DNA from: Candidatus Thalassarchaeum sp.
Lineage (GTDB): Archaea; Thermoplasmatota; Poseidoniia; Poseidoniales; Thalassarchaeaceae
NCBI GenBank assembly: GCA_030748335.1
Contig: JASMMD010000015.1
Coordinates: 1 to 34,524, forward strand
Length of the DNA: 34,524 nt
Direction of reading: 5' to 3'
Each line of letters opens with the position of its first letter. Positions within the stretch are counted from its first letter, which is position 1. Made by a program: the position numbers and the translations under genes. The notes beneath the pieces are model-generated. The model worked only from the letters and a program-made list of their open reading frames with translations, ran no database searches and had not been told where the DNA came from. This document shows, one piece after another, positions 15,427 through 23,764 of the stretch.

Positions 15427-16605
15427 ATGGATTTCAGCGAGACCGGGGAACAGGGGATGATTCGCGAAATGGTGCGGGATTTCGCCGAGAGTGTGCTCGC
15501 CCCGACCTGCTTGGAGCGCGACAGGGCGCAGCAACCCCCTCTCGATGAGTGGGCGACGTTCTGCGAGCAGTCCGGATTGCAGGGCATCACGATTCCCGAG
15601 AATTATGGAGGCAGTCCCGTCGACGACGTCTCCGAGGCCATAATCGTCGAGGAGCTCGCCCGTGTCGACCCCTCGTTCTCGGTGATGTTTTGCGTCCACG
15701 TCGGACTGTGCTCGAAGACCATAGCGCTGAACGGCAACGAGCAGCAGAAGCAGGAGTACTTGCCAAGGCTGGCCGGGAGCGAGATAGGCGCGTATTCTCT
15801 GTCCGAGGCAGGTGCGGGAACCGACGCCGCCGCACTCGGCTGCAAGGCTAAGCTCAGCGATGACGGTAGCCACTACGTCCTCAATGGCGAGAAGATGTGG
15901 GTGACCAACGGCGCGAGCGCAGATATCTACGTGCTTTTCGCCAAGGACGTCGACCATCCGGAGTACGGTCAAAAGAAACATGGTGGGACCACTGCGTTCA
16001 TCGTCGAGAGGGGGTTCAAGGGGTTCTCCGTGGGCAAGAAGGAGGACAAACTCGGAATCCGCTCAAGCGACACCTGCTCCCTGCTGCTTGAGGACTGCAA
16101 AGTCCCGGTGGAAAACGTTCTGGGGGGCTCCGGGGAGGGTTTTCCAATAGCCATGAACGCACTGGACAATTCGAGGATAGGGATCGCCGCCCAGGCTCTG
16201 GGCATCTCTCAGGGTGCATACGAGTCGGCACTGAACTACGCACACGAGCGAATCGCCTTCGGGAAGCCTATCGCACACCACCAGAGCATCGGTAACTATC
16301 TCGCCGACATGGCCACCCGAACCGAAGCGGCGAGGATGATGGTCTACAAGGCGGCCTGGGCCAAGCAGAGGCACTACGAGGATGGGGCTCCCAGACACAC
16401 CAAGGAGGCGAGCATGGCCAAACTGTTCGCCGGCGATACCGCAATGTGGGTGTCCGAGAGGGCTGTGCAGGTCTTAGGAGGGTACGGCTATACCACCGAC
16501 TTCCCCGTCGAGCGCTTCTTCCGCGATGCCAAGATAACACAGATCTACGAAGGCACCCAAGAGGTTCAGAGGATCGTCATCAACCGCTCGATATCGCCAG
16601 AGTAG
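15427..16605 (+). CDS. Acyl-CoA dehydrogenase (short/medium-chain type)
   Basis: A 392-residue, full-length flavoprotein. The FAD and substrate motifs YSLSEAGAGTDAAAL and KMWVTNGASADIYV are clear, and the catalytic glutamate is in the IYEGTQEVQRIVI segment near the end, the position used by short-chain and butyryl-CoA dehydrogenases. It would oxidise acyl-CoA to enoyl-CoA and pass electrons to ETF, both subunits of which are encoded at 23765-25456. The gene is followed after 7 bases by a class V aminotransferase relative, so the two are probably cotranscribed. Chain-length specificity cannot be read from sequence. Confidence 0.93.
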   Translation: MDFSETGEQGMIREMVRDFAESVLAPTCLERDRAQQPPLDEWATFCEQSGLQGITIPENYGGSPVDDVSEAIIVEELARVDPSFSVMFCVHVGLCSKTIALNGNEQQKQEYLPRLAGSEIGAYSLSEAGAGTDAAALGCKAKLSDDGSHYVLNGEKMWVTNGASADIYVLFAKDVDHPEYGQKKHGGTTAFIVERGFKGFSVGKKEDKLGIRSSDTCSLLLEDCKVPVENVLGGSGEGFPIAMNALDNSRIGIAAQALGISQGAYESALNYAHERIAFGKPIAHHQSIGNYLADMATRTEAARMMVYKAAWAKQRHYEDGAPRHTKEASMAKLFAGDTAMWVSERAVQVLGGYGYTTDFPVERFFRDAKITQIYEGTQEVQRIVINRSISPE

Positions 16606-16612
16606 TGGTCGC

Positions 16613-17863
16613 ATGACAGTATTCCCCATCGAGGAGGTGCGCTCGAGGTTTCCTGGACTGCGTCGCGAGGTCAACGGGCAACGGGCCGTATTCTTCGACG
16701 GACCGGGAGGCAGTCAGTCACCCGAATCGGTGGGAGATGCGGTCAAGAACTACCTGATGCACCAGAATGCGAACACCGGGATGTCGTTCGCGACCTCAGT
16801 TGAGACGGATGCCTTGATCGAGGACACCATGAGGGCGTGCGCCGACTTAGTCGGCTGCGATGACCACAGGGAGATAGTGTTCGGACAGAACATGACCAGT
16901 CTGACAATCCAGCTTGCGAGCGCCCTCGGTCGGACTTGGGGCCCTAGCGATGAGGTCGTCGTCACGCGCCTCGACCACGATGCCAACGTCCGCCCGTGGA
17001 TACTTGCCGCGGAGTGGTCGCAAGCCACTGTGAGGTTCGTGGACATCAACCCCGATGACTGCACCCACGATGCCGAGTCCCTAGATGAATCGATCAACGA
17101 GAACACGGTACTGGTTGCTGTGGGGGCGGCATCGAACCTGTCTGGCACGATCAACGACGTGGCCGGTATATGCAAGAAGGCACACGAAGTCGGTGCGGAG
17201 GTGTTTGTGGATGCTGTCCACTATGCCCCGCACTCGCTCGTGGACGTCAAACAGACCGGGTGCGACTATCTGGCCTGCTCCTCGTACAAGTTCTTCGGGA
17301 CCCATCAGGGTATACTGTGGGGTAGAGCCGGTAGGCTGGCCAATCTGCCTGTGACCAAGCTGCGGGTTTCCACCGAGGAGATTCCGTTCAGATGGATGAC
17401 GGGCACCCAGAGCCACGAGTCCATGGCGGGCACTCTGGCTGCAATAGAGCACCTGGCCTGGATTGGAAGAGCTGTTTCTGGGGAGGATCTGAACCGTCGG
17501 GAGGCGTTAGGAGCCGCCTTCTCGGCGATTGAACTCTACGAACGCGACCTGTGCTGGCGAATAATCGAGGGACTGCAATCAATCAAAGGAATCGAGATAT
17601 GGGGGATTACGGACCCTTATCGCTCCTCGGAGAGGGCTCCGACAGTATCTTTCACCCACGATTCGATGAGTGCTAGGCAGATTGCCGATGCCCTAGCCGA
17701 GCGAGGCATATTCGTCTGGGCCGGGAACTTCTACGCCCTAGAACTCAGCGAGGCGCTTGGGCTGGAGCCTGAGGGTGTACTCCGAGTAGGTGTACTGCAC
17801 TACAACACAATGGAAGAGGTCGACAGGTTCCTCAGCGAGCTCTCCAGAATTCTTCCAGATTAG
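16613..17863 (+). CDS. Cysteine desulfurase-like class V aminotransferase family protein
   Basis: A 416-residue fold-type I PLP protein. The PLP lysine is in CSSYKFFGTHQGILWG and the aspartate in VFVDAVHYAPH. The C-terminal loop that holds the catalytic cysteine in SufS (RTGHHCAQ at 1080-2000 in this window) reads FVWAGNFYALEL here, without cysteine, so ordinary cysteine desulfurase chemistry is unlikely. It looks like the 'cysteine desulfurase-like' subfamily TIGR01976, of unknown function. Tight linkage to an acyl-CoA dehydrogenase suggests a catabolic or amino-acid role, but the substrate is unknown. Confidence 0.82.
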   Translation: MTVFPIEEVRSRFPGLRREVNGQRAVFFDGPGGSQSPESVGDAVKNYLMHQNANTGMSFATSVETDALIEDTMRACADLVGCDDHREIVFGQNMTSLTIQLASALGRTWGPSDEVVVTRLDHDANVRPWILAAEWSQATVRFVDINPDDCTHDAESLDESINENTVLVAVGAASNLSGTINDVAGICKKAHEVGAEVFVDAVHYAPHSLVDVKQTGCDYLACSSYKFFGTHQGILWGRAGRLANLPVTKLRVSTEEIPFRWMTGTQSHESMAGTLAAIEHLAWIGRAVSGEDLNRREALGAAFSAIELYERDLCWRIIEGLQSIKGIEIWGITDPYRSSERAPTVSFTHDSMSARQIADALAERGIFVWAGNFYALELSEALGLEPEGVLRVGVLHYNTMEEVDRFLSELSRILPD

Positions 17864-17864
17864 G

Positions 17865-19415
17865 CTACTCAACCCATCGATACTCGCGCTGGCCCTCGAG
17901 ATTACCCTCAGCACCGATGCTGACTAGAGCGAACTCGTCGCTGGGCTTGACCACGGAGCGCTTGCGAGAGCCTTTGTGCAAGGCCTCGTAGACGGTCTTG
18001 TTGATTGGATGGCGACCGGACAGGCGCTCGAACAGGTGGAACCTTGAGGCAATCTCGCGCCACTCGGGCTGGACGACTCCCTCGAAGACCTTGGCCTTGG
18101 CGCCCGAGCCGTAGCCGCAGAGTCCGACCATCTCGCCGGACATGTCGATATTCTCGATGTAGTCGGACTCCATCGCAGACATCAGCGCGAGGAAGATAGA
18201 GCCAGTGTACTGATTGCCAATCAAGCTCGATGCACGGGTGGTCTTCTCGATTCTCTCGTCGACGAACTTCTGGAATGCGTCCGTTTTGGATATCAGTCTA
18301 CGATAGCCGTCGTTGGCTCGCTCGAACTCCTCGATACCCTCAGGAGTGTCGGGGAAATCCCCGGGCATTGGCTCTGGGCCAATTTGCTCGACTATCTCGG
18401 CCCACATCGGCATGTGTCTCCTGTCATGACGGAAGACGTCTGGGAACATCCTCTTGCCTTGGAAAGCATACGGCAGGTGGACGATGATTCGGCTCCACTG
18501 ATTGGTCAGAATCTCGTCGTTTTCAGGGTCGTATCGGCCTTCTCGAATCGCCTTCTCACGGAAGTTGATGAACGCCTGCTTGACTGACTCTGAGTAGCAG
18601 CGGTTGGAGAACTGGCCGTCGAAGACAGGGGTGTCCTTGTGAATCTGCAGCATCGGGCTCTCGAACATGACGTCGTCCTTCTTCGAGGAGCGTGGCAGGT
18701 GCTTGAGAATGCGCTCTGCGAGCCCCTCCCTGACCTTCTCGCCACTCTCACGAGCTAGTTCTAGGACGTTCTCCACGATTGTCCTAGTGTCGACCTCGCG
18801 CCGTGGTTTGAAGAAATCGTGGACGGGCATGGTCGAGACGCCCCATATGTCAGGTATCTCGAGCAATCTGGGGTTGTGGCGAATCAAAATCGCCCCGCCA
18901 CCTGCGCCCTGTGTGTACTCACCGGACGAGCCTATGTCATACTTGGCGTTGTCAGCGAACACTACTATTCCCATCCTGTCCTTCTCCTCGCCACCCCTAG
19001 CGACCCAGTCAAGTGTGTTGTGCATGGCATCGACGGCACCTATGCAGGCGAAGGTCAGATCCACCACGTCGCAGTTGCGGAAGCAGTCCTTGCCGTGAAT
19101 GGGTGAATAGCGCTGCTCGAGCATGTCCATGATGTACGTCGCGGTCGGCTTGGAACCATCTAGGGCAGATTCGGTCCCTAGGTATACCCTGCCAATCGAG
19201 GAGGGAGCGATTCCGTTGCGGTCGAGCAACCTGCGGACCGCGTTCGCCCCCATCGTCGCGGTGTCCTCGTGGACGTCGGGAATCGCCATCGCAGCCAGTC
19301 CGAGGCCGCGATTCAGCTTGCCAAAATCGGCCCCTCTCAGCTTGGCGAAGTCCTCCATGTCGAAATACAGGCGAGGGAAGTGAATTGCGATGTCGTCGAT
19401 GCCAACCGATGCCAT
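17865..19415 (-). CDS. Hydroxymethylglutaryl-CoA synthase
   Basis: A 516-residue thiolase-fold enzyme that condenses acetyl-CoA with acetoacetyl-CoA to HMG-CoA, the entry to the mevalonate pathway for archaeal isoprenoid lipids. The catalytic cysteine is in VVDLTFACIGAVDAMH, preceded by VYLGTESALDGSKPTATYIM; SGEYTQGAGGGAILI and the downstream SNRCYSESVKQAF segment also fit. At ~516 residues it is much longer than the ~350-residue archaeal form and closer to the eukaryotic/bacterial type. Its stop abuts the aminotransferase stop (17863). Acetyl-CoA acetyltransferase, often adjacent in archaea, is not present here. Confidence 0.9.
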   Translation of the reverse strand: MASVGIDDIAIHFPRLYFDMEDFAKLRGADFGKLNRGLGLAAMAIPDVHEDTATMGANAVRRLLDRNGIAPSSIGRVYLGTESALDGSKPTATYIMDMLEQRYSPIHGKDCFRNCDVVDLTFACIGAVDAMHNTLDWVARGGEEKDRMGIVVFADNAKYDIGSSGEYTQGAGGGAILIRHNPRLLEIPDIWGVSTMPVHDFFKPRREVDTRTIVENVLELARESGEKVREGLAERILKHLPRSSKKDDVMFESPMLQIHKDTPVFDGQFSNRCYSESVKQAFINFREKAIREGRYDPENDEILTNQWSRIIVHLPYAFQGKRMFPDVFRHDRRHMPMWAEIVEQIGPEPMPGDFPDTPEGIEEFERANDGYRRLISKTDAFQKFVDERIEKTTRASSLIGNQYTGSIFLALMSAMESDYIENIDMSGEMVGLCGYGSGAKAKVFEGVVQPEWREIASRFHLFERLSGRHPINKTVYEALHKGSRKRSVVKPSDEFALVSIGAEGNLEGQREYRWVE

Positions 19416-19430
19416 AGGCCTTACTCTCAG

Positions 19431-19442
19431 GCCCGCGCGGGC
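19431..19442. repeat. 12-base palindrome in the HMG-CoA synthase leader
   Basis: GCCCGCGCGGGC is a perfect palindrome between the CTCATAAC element and the ATG of the HMG-CoA synthase gene. It could bind a repressor or fold in the leader; the function is unknown. Confidence 0.4.
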
Positions 19443-19449
19443 GAGCGCG

Positions 19450-19459
19450 GGTTATGAGT
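19450..19459 (-). promoter_or_regulatory. Candidate TATA box for HMG-CoA synthase
   Basis: The minus strand reads ACTCATAAC about 39 bases before the ATG. The same CTCATAAC core precedes the L37e gene and TTCATAAAC precedes L44e, so it may be a common TATA form in this genome. Confidence 0.45.
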
Positions 19460-19501
19460 CCTCGCCCTGCGTAATAACCGCGAAAACCGATAGTAACCGT
19501 A

Positions 19502-20620
19502 CTACTGCGAGTCCGTTAGGCGGTTTATTGCTTCAAGTAACTCCGGTTTCTCTGAGAAGTGCTGCGAAATCGGAGCGAGGACCTCCGCAAGTCCGTCTGC
19601 TACCGCCATCTTGGCGTCCAGGGGATGTATCGAGCCACCCGAGACGGCGTCGATGAAGTCCTGTATATCCTCCCATACGGAGGGCTCTCCGTACTTGGGA
19701 TCTGGAGTCACTGTAATCGATTCAAGCTTTGGCAGCACGATGAATTGGGCAATCTCGAAAATCGGGGACGAGGGGTTGCCGACCTCGAGGAACGCGCCCT
19801 TCAACTTGGTCCTCAGCGAGTCGTGGTTGTCATCGAGCAGGATGGAGTTGCCCGGGTCGGACTTGGACATCTTATGATCGAACGAGTCCATCCTCCCGCC
19901 CTTCCCCTTCAGCCCGGACATCATCGGAGTGTGGATGCAGGTGGCCTTGGTCCAGCCGTACCTGTCCGCGACCTCTCGCATGTACATGTGCGCCTTACGC
20001 TGGTCCATCCCGCCAAATGCGATGTCGACCTCCAACTCAAAGATGTCAGCAGCCTGCAGAGCCGGGTAGTAGAACGCCGCGAGGTCGTGGTCCGAGGAGT
20101 CTTCGTCACGACCCATGATACTGAATGTCCTACGGACCCTAGAGAGGCTCATGTTCTTCGAGCACCTCAGCACCCTCTCCCAGTACTTCCCTGAGTCCAT
20201 CAGCTCCGATGCACTGAGGAACCTCAGTTGGCCGGCCCCTTCCCCCTCCGGGGGGTTGTTTAGTAGGGCCCTGAATGTCTCAGTCAGGTACTCCCCAGCA
20301 ATCGCTATCTTGGCCATGTCTCGATCAAACTTGTCGTTGACCCAAGCATGCCAGTCGGCGAGCAGGATGATCACGTTCACGCCCTCATCGAGCATGTCAC
20401 GGATGGCGTCTGCCAGCAGCATGTAGGCAACATGGGCTTTGCCACTGGGCTCGAGTCCGATGTAAGCGACCAGTTGGTCGTCACCAGAGTGCGTAGGGCC
20501 TCCGGATATCACCGAGGCGACGTGTTCCACTCCTACGACCTCGTCGCAACCGGAGAACATGCGGGAGATGCGCGAGCGCCCCTCCTCACCCAGTGACGAG
20601 AGGGGGTCCTTGTCGCTCAT
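19502..20620 (-). CDS. tyrS: Tyrosyl-tRNA synthetase, archaeal type
   Basis: A 372-residue class I synthetase that charges tRNA-Tyr. The HIGH-like motif is in YIGLEPSGKAHVAYM, the tyrosine pocket in FYYPALQAADIFELEVDIAF followed by GGMDQRKAHMYMREVA, and the KMSKS loop is intact in DHKMSKSDPGNSI. There is no S4-type tail, as expected for archaeal TyrRS. It follows the unknown 171-residue gene on the same strand after 6 bases, so both are probably one transcript. The FGGMDQRKAHM motif separates it from tryptophanyl-tRNA synthetase. Confidence 0.93.
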   Translation of the reverse strand: MSDKDPLSSLGEEGRSRISRMFSGCDEVVGVEHVASVISGGPTHSGDDQLVAYIGLEPSGKAHVAYMLLADAIRDMLDEGVNVIILLADWHAWVNDKFDRDMAKIAIAGEYLTETFRALLNNPPEGEGAGQLRFLSASELMDSGKYWERVLRCSKNMSLSRVRRTFSIMGRDEDSSDHDLAAFYYPALQAADIFELEVDIAFGGMDQRKAHMYMREVADRYGWTKATCIHTPMMSGLKGKGGRMDSFDHKMSKSDPGNSILLDDNHDSLRTKLKGAFLEVGNPSSPIFEIAQFIVLPKLESITVTPDPKYGEPSVWEDIQDFIDAVSGGSIHPLDAKMAVADGLAEVLAPISQHFSEKPELLEAINRLTDSQ

Positions 20621-20626
20621 CCAATC

Positions 20627-21142
20627 TCACTCCAGCAGTTTGCCCAGTTTCTCAGCGCGTCCGGCGGCCTTCGTGTTGTCGCCCTGTTCCAGTGCGCTCT
20701 CGATTTCCTCAATCATAGACTCTGCCTGCGCCGTGACTTCCGAGGAGGTGTTTTTCGACAGTGACATGAAGTGCCGTGCAGCAGAGATTGCTGACTTCGC
20801 CTTACTGGCCTTCTTCGCCCATTCCTTCGCCTTGTCACCCCTCTGCTTGGAGTTGTAGCCGGTTGCCGCGTCGAGGAAGGAGGTCCACCTCCTGCGTGCT
20901 TCCATAGCGGATCTCATAGCCTCCTCGTCATCGAAATCAGGGGGCACGTTGGTCACGTCCACCAACAATGCTCCATGCTCGTTGTACTCGGCCGATATCG
21001 AAGTCATGATGCCGTGCGAGCCGGTGAACGAATTGTCCCCAGCGTCCTCCACCGCGTCGAAGTAATCCCGGGCCAGCACCGCCAATCCTCCTTGTGAAGT
21101 AATCTGCTTGACCAAGCCGCGCTTTACATCGAATCTCTCCAT
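20627..21142 (-). CDS. Conserved small protein of unknown function, cotranscribed with tyrS
   Basis: A 171-residue soluble protein. The N-terminal ~90 residues look like a compact alpha/beta domain (MERFDVKRGLVKQITSQGGL, then EHGALLVDVTNVPPDF); this may be the DUF5611 domain of Thermoplasmata, recalled from memory and not certain. The C-terminal ~80 residues are Lys/Ala/Glu-rich helices (KAKEWAKKASKAKSAISAAR, then SMIEEIESALEQGDNTKAAG), likely a coiled coil or helical repeat. It is directly upstream of tyrS (6-base gap), so a link to translation is plausible but unproven. No catalytic motif was recognised. Confidence 0.6.
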   Translation of the reverse strand: MERFDVKRGLVKQITSQGGLAVLARDYFDAVEDAGDNSFTGSHGIMTSISAEYNEHGALLVDVTNVPPDFDDEEAMRSAMEARRRWTSFLDAATGYNSKQRGDKAKEWAKKASKAKSAISAARHFMSLSKNTSSEVTAQAESMIEEIESALEQGDNTKAAGRAEKLGKLLE

Positions 21143-21179
21143 GGCCGAGCGCTGGCTGGACCCTTCTTGAATGCTGTTA

Positions 21180-21198
21180 CCCCGTAGGCCCCACGGGG
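21180..21198. repeat. Inverted repeat between the divergent unknown gene and the propeller gene
   Basis: CCCCGT and ACGGGG form a perfect 6-base inverted repeat with a 7-base centre (AGGCCCC), 15 bases upstream of the CTAAAC element of the propeller gene. It also contains CCGTAGG, the core of the C-TAC-G repeats, but not with matching arms. Confidence 0.4.
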
Positions 21199-21212
21199 GC
21201 TAGGTCGAACGG

Positions 21213-21219
21213 GCTAAAC
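21213..21219 (+). promoter_or_regulatory. Candidate TATA box for the propeller membrane protein
   Basis: GCTAAAC is centred about 26 bases before ATG 21242, consistent with a leaderless transcript. Confidence 0.4.
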
Positions 21220-21241
21220 CGGCATCGCCCGTCGGCCGAGC

Positions 21242-22459
21242 ATGGGGCGAGCCAGTAGCAGCACACTAGCGGCGCTGTTCGCATTGATGATGCTAGCACC
21301 TGTTGCAAGCGCTGGATCGGCGGTGGGGCTGTACGAAAAAATCAGCCTGTCCGATCAGGATCTAGGTCTGACCGGGGCCTCTGTGGATCCCCTTGGGGAA
21401 TGGGCGATAGTGTTCGGGGCCGAATCATATCTCGAGCTGGTTAGCACCTCTGACCCCGAAGACAGGGTAGAACTGGTCTGGAACGGCGAGGAGGAGCTTG
21501 TATACGGGGACTTCCACCCAGGGGGCCAGACCGCGCTAATCGTGGGCAGCGGGGGGCAGGTGCTCAGGTACGCCCGCAGCGACCACTCGGTGACAGATGC
21601 GGGAGGGGACCTAGAGTTCGGCCAGGTCAGCCTTACCTCAGTGACATGGAACTCAGGGGGTTCGTGGGCATACGTCGGGGGAATGGACGGCTGGCTGTGG
21701 AGAATGCGGGCCGCTGCTGACGGTGGTGCCGAGGTGCACCCCATTCAGGGCCGGGGCAGCAGTGACATCACTGGGATGGATTGCCATCCCTCGGTCATGG
21801 CCTGCGTGGTCACCAGCCTAGTCGATGGTATCGGAGTCATCGACAGGGACCACAACCTGCACTGGCTGGGCGGCGTCGGGCATCCGTGGTCCGACGTGGT
21901 CTGCCCGACCACCGAGTCAGCGATTTGCGTGGCGGTCTCGCACGACAGGACCATCGCCACAGTGACGCTGGACGCGGAACTCGCTGCGACGTCCGAGGTC
22001 AGCCTAGTGCAAGTCACCGGGACCGAGGGATACTTCACCGGAATCTCCCGGCAGAGCGGTGACCGCTCCCTAATCATGGTGGCACCATTCAGCCTGATTG
22101 AGCATGACCTGAGTCTCAACTCGTCCTACCCGTGGCTGGATAATTCGGACGTAGTGGAATATGACGCAGGAGTCTCGAACAGTCGGATAGTTGCGACCTG
22201 GGGGACTGACAGAGACAGCGGCTGGATTCTGACCGACAGGGGCGATATGGTGCGCTACCACCCGCCTCTCTCCAACTCGCTGGGAGGGGTTTTGGAGGTG
22301 TGGGTTCTGATTGCCATCCCAGCTGTTACCATATTGGTGATACTCAGCTTCGCTCTTGGCCTCTCCCCAGGGCTGCAGCAGCGGTTCACCCTGAGGTTCG
22401 GCACTGCGGAAGAGAAGCGTGCGGCACGCCGCGAGGCCCGTAGAAGAAAGGGGAGATAG
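21242..22459 (+). CDS. Exported beta-propeller protein with C-terminal membrane anchor
   Basis: A 405-residue protein with an N-terminal signal peptide (TLAALFALMMLAPVASA), then ~320 residues of WD40/YVTN-like blades. Repeated units such as ASVDPLGEWAIVFGAES, DFHPGGQTALIVGSGG and TWNSGGSWAYVGGMDG place a Pro/Ser-Gly turn before a hydrophobic strand. Near residue 350 comes a membrane helix (VWVLIAIPAVTILVILSFAL) and a short basic cytoplasmic tail (RAARREARRRKGR). The propeller is therefore outside the cell and anchored at its C-terminus. Function is unknown; ligand binding or scaffolding on the surface is an inference. It may be the first gene before the gcdH-etf cluster (47-base gap). Confidence 0.75.
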   Translation: MGRASSSTLAALFALMMLAPVASAGSAVGLYEKISLSDQDLGLTGASVDPLGEWAIVFGAESYLELVSTSDPEDRVELVWNGEEELVYGDFHPGGQTALIVGSGGQVLRYARSDHSVTDAGGDLEFGQVSLTSVTWNSGGSWAYVGGMDGWLWRMRAAADGGAEVHPIQGRGSSDITGMDCHPSVMACVVTSLVDGIGVIDRDHNLHWLGGVGHPWSDVVCPTTESAICVAVSHDRTIATVTLDAELAATSEVSLVQVTGTEGYFTGISRQSGDRSLIMVAPFSLIEHDLSLNSSYPWLDNSDVVEYDAGVSNSRIVATWGTDRDSGWILTDRGDMVRYHPPLSNSLGGVLEVWVLIAIPAVTILVILSFALGLSPGLQQRFTLRFGTAEEKRAARREARRRKGR

Positions 22460-22506
22460 TCGAGCAACGTTCATTTGCGCCGCACCGTCGCGCAGTGACG
22501 GGGAAG

Positions 22507-23685
22507 ATGGCGTACGAGGCTCTGGACTTCTACGATATCGATTCGCTGCTGAGCGACGAGGAACGCATGGTTCGCGACATGGTTCGCGACTGGGTCGACG
22601 AGAAGGTGATTCCGAACATAGAGGAGGCGTGCCGGGACGGTGTGTTCCCCGACGAGTGGCGAGTCGACCTCGGGGAGATGGGGATTCTTGGGGCGCCTCT
22701 GAAGGGGTATGGGTGCCCCGGGCTCTCTTACATCGCCTACGGGCTAATCTGTCAGGAGCTGGAGCGAGGTGATAGTGGCGTGCGATCATTCGCGAGCGTT
22801 CAGGGTTCCTTGGCGATGTACCCGATATGGGACTTCGGAAGCGAGGAGCAGAAGAACCACTACCTCCCAAGGATGGCTACTGGGGAGTGGGTAGGGTGCT
22901 TCGGCCTGACCGAACCCGACTACGGCTCAAATCCTGGTGATATGATTACCCGCGCCGAGGACAAGGGCGACCACTACCTGCTCAACGGCGCTAAGATGTG
23001 GATAACCAACGGTACCATCGCTGACCTAGCGGTCGTCTGGGCCAAGCTCGACGGCGTGATTCGTGGCTTCATCGTCGAGAAGGGCGACCCCGGATTCACG
23101 GCTCCGGAGATGACGGGTAAGCACTCCCTCAAGGCCAGCGTGACCAGCGAGTTGGTGTTTCAGGACTGCAGGATTCCGAAGGACAGGATCCTGCCTGACG
23201 TAAAGGGCCTGAAGGGACCCTTCAGTTGCCTCAACAACGCCCGCTTCGGGATTTCTTGGGGGGCTGTCGGGGCCGCTCAGTCATGCTTCAACTCTGCCAA
23301 GGAGTACGCTCTGAGCAGGATACAGTTTGACCACCCGATAGCCTCATTCCAACTGGTGCAGAACAAGCTGGCATGGATGCTGAGAGAGATAACTAAGGCA
23401 CAGCTGCTGGCGTACCACCTCGGACAGAAGAAGGACGACGGGACCTGGATTCCGGAGCACATCTCGCTTGCCAAGATGAACAACGTTGACATCGCGCTGG
23501 AGATTGCTCGTATGGCTCGTGACATCCACGGTGCTAACGGAATCCTCGACGAGTATCCTGTGATGCGTCACATGGCCAACCTCGAGTCAGTCAAGACTTA
23601 CGAGGGGACCCATGACATTCACAACCTAATCCTCGGTCGGCACATAACCGGGATACAGGCATTCACAAGGGAGTTCACGGAATAG
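22507..23685 (+). CDS. gcdH: Glutaryl-CoA dehydrogenase
   Basis: About 392 residues from ATG 22507; the ORF track starts 12 bases earlier at a GTG. The C-terminal MANLESVKTYEGTHDIHNLI contains the catalytic glutamate of glutaryl-CoA dehydrogenase, and GVRSFASVQGSLAMYPI carries the Arg and Ser that bind the glutaryl carboxylate in characterised enzymes. The flavin region FGLTEPDYGSNPGDMITRA is also close to that subfamily. It would convert glutaryl-CoA to crotonyl-CoA and CO2 in lysine or tryptophan breakdown. The ETF genes follow, providing the electron acceptor. Subfamily assignment is strong. Confidence 0.9.
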   Translation: MAYEALDFYDIDSLLSDEERMVRDMVRDWVDEKVIPNIEEACRDGVFPDEWRVDLGEMGILGAPLKGYGCPGLSYIAYGLICQELERGDSGVRSFASVQGSLAMYPIWDFGSEEQKNHYLPRMATGEWVGCFGLTEPDYGSNPGDMITRAEDKGDHYLLNGAKMWITNGTIADLAVVWAKLDGVIRGFIVEKGDPGFTAPEMTGKHSLKASVTSELVFQDCRIPKDRILPDVKGLKGPFSCLNNARFGISWGAVGAAQSCFNSAKEYALSRIQFDHPIASFQLVQNKLAWMLREITKAQLLAYHLGQKKDDGTWIPEHISLAKMNNVDIALEIARMARDIHGANGILDEYPVMRHMANLESVKTYEGTHDIHNLILGRHITGIQAFTREFTE

Positions 23686-23695
23686 GTCGCGGTGT

Positions 23696-23714
23696 TTCCC
23701 ACCTACGGTGGGAA
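23696..23714. repeat. Perfect inverted repeat with C-TAC-G centre, upstream of etfB
   Basis: TTCCCACC-TAC-GGTGGGAA is a perfect 8-base inverted repeat around TAC, 10 bases after the gcdH stop and 10 bases before the TTCATA element of etfB. There is no T-run after it. Confidence 0.8.
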
Positions 23715-23723
23715 TGCCGAAAA

Positions 23724-23729
23724 TTCATA
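23724..23729 (+). promoter_or_regulatory. Candidate TATA box for etfB
   Basis: TTCATA within AAAATTCATAGAGG lies ~38 bases before ATG 23765; the alternative CTTTAGT is ~22 bases before it. The spacing to the inverted repeat just upstream resembles that at the L44e promoter (29761). Confidence 0.4.
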
Positions 23730-23764
23730 GAGGAGGCTTTAGTCGCCGTAGCGCTGGTGACGAG

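Noticed and set aside
15307-15981. 224-residue minus-strand ORF
   Set aside because: It overlaps the start of the acyl-CoA dehydrogenase, whose motifs are clear on the plus strand.
20128-20138. GTCC-TAC-GGAC inverted repeat
   Set aside because: It is inside tyrS and only 4 bases per arm, which is expected by chance.
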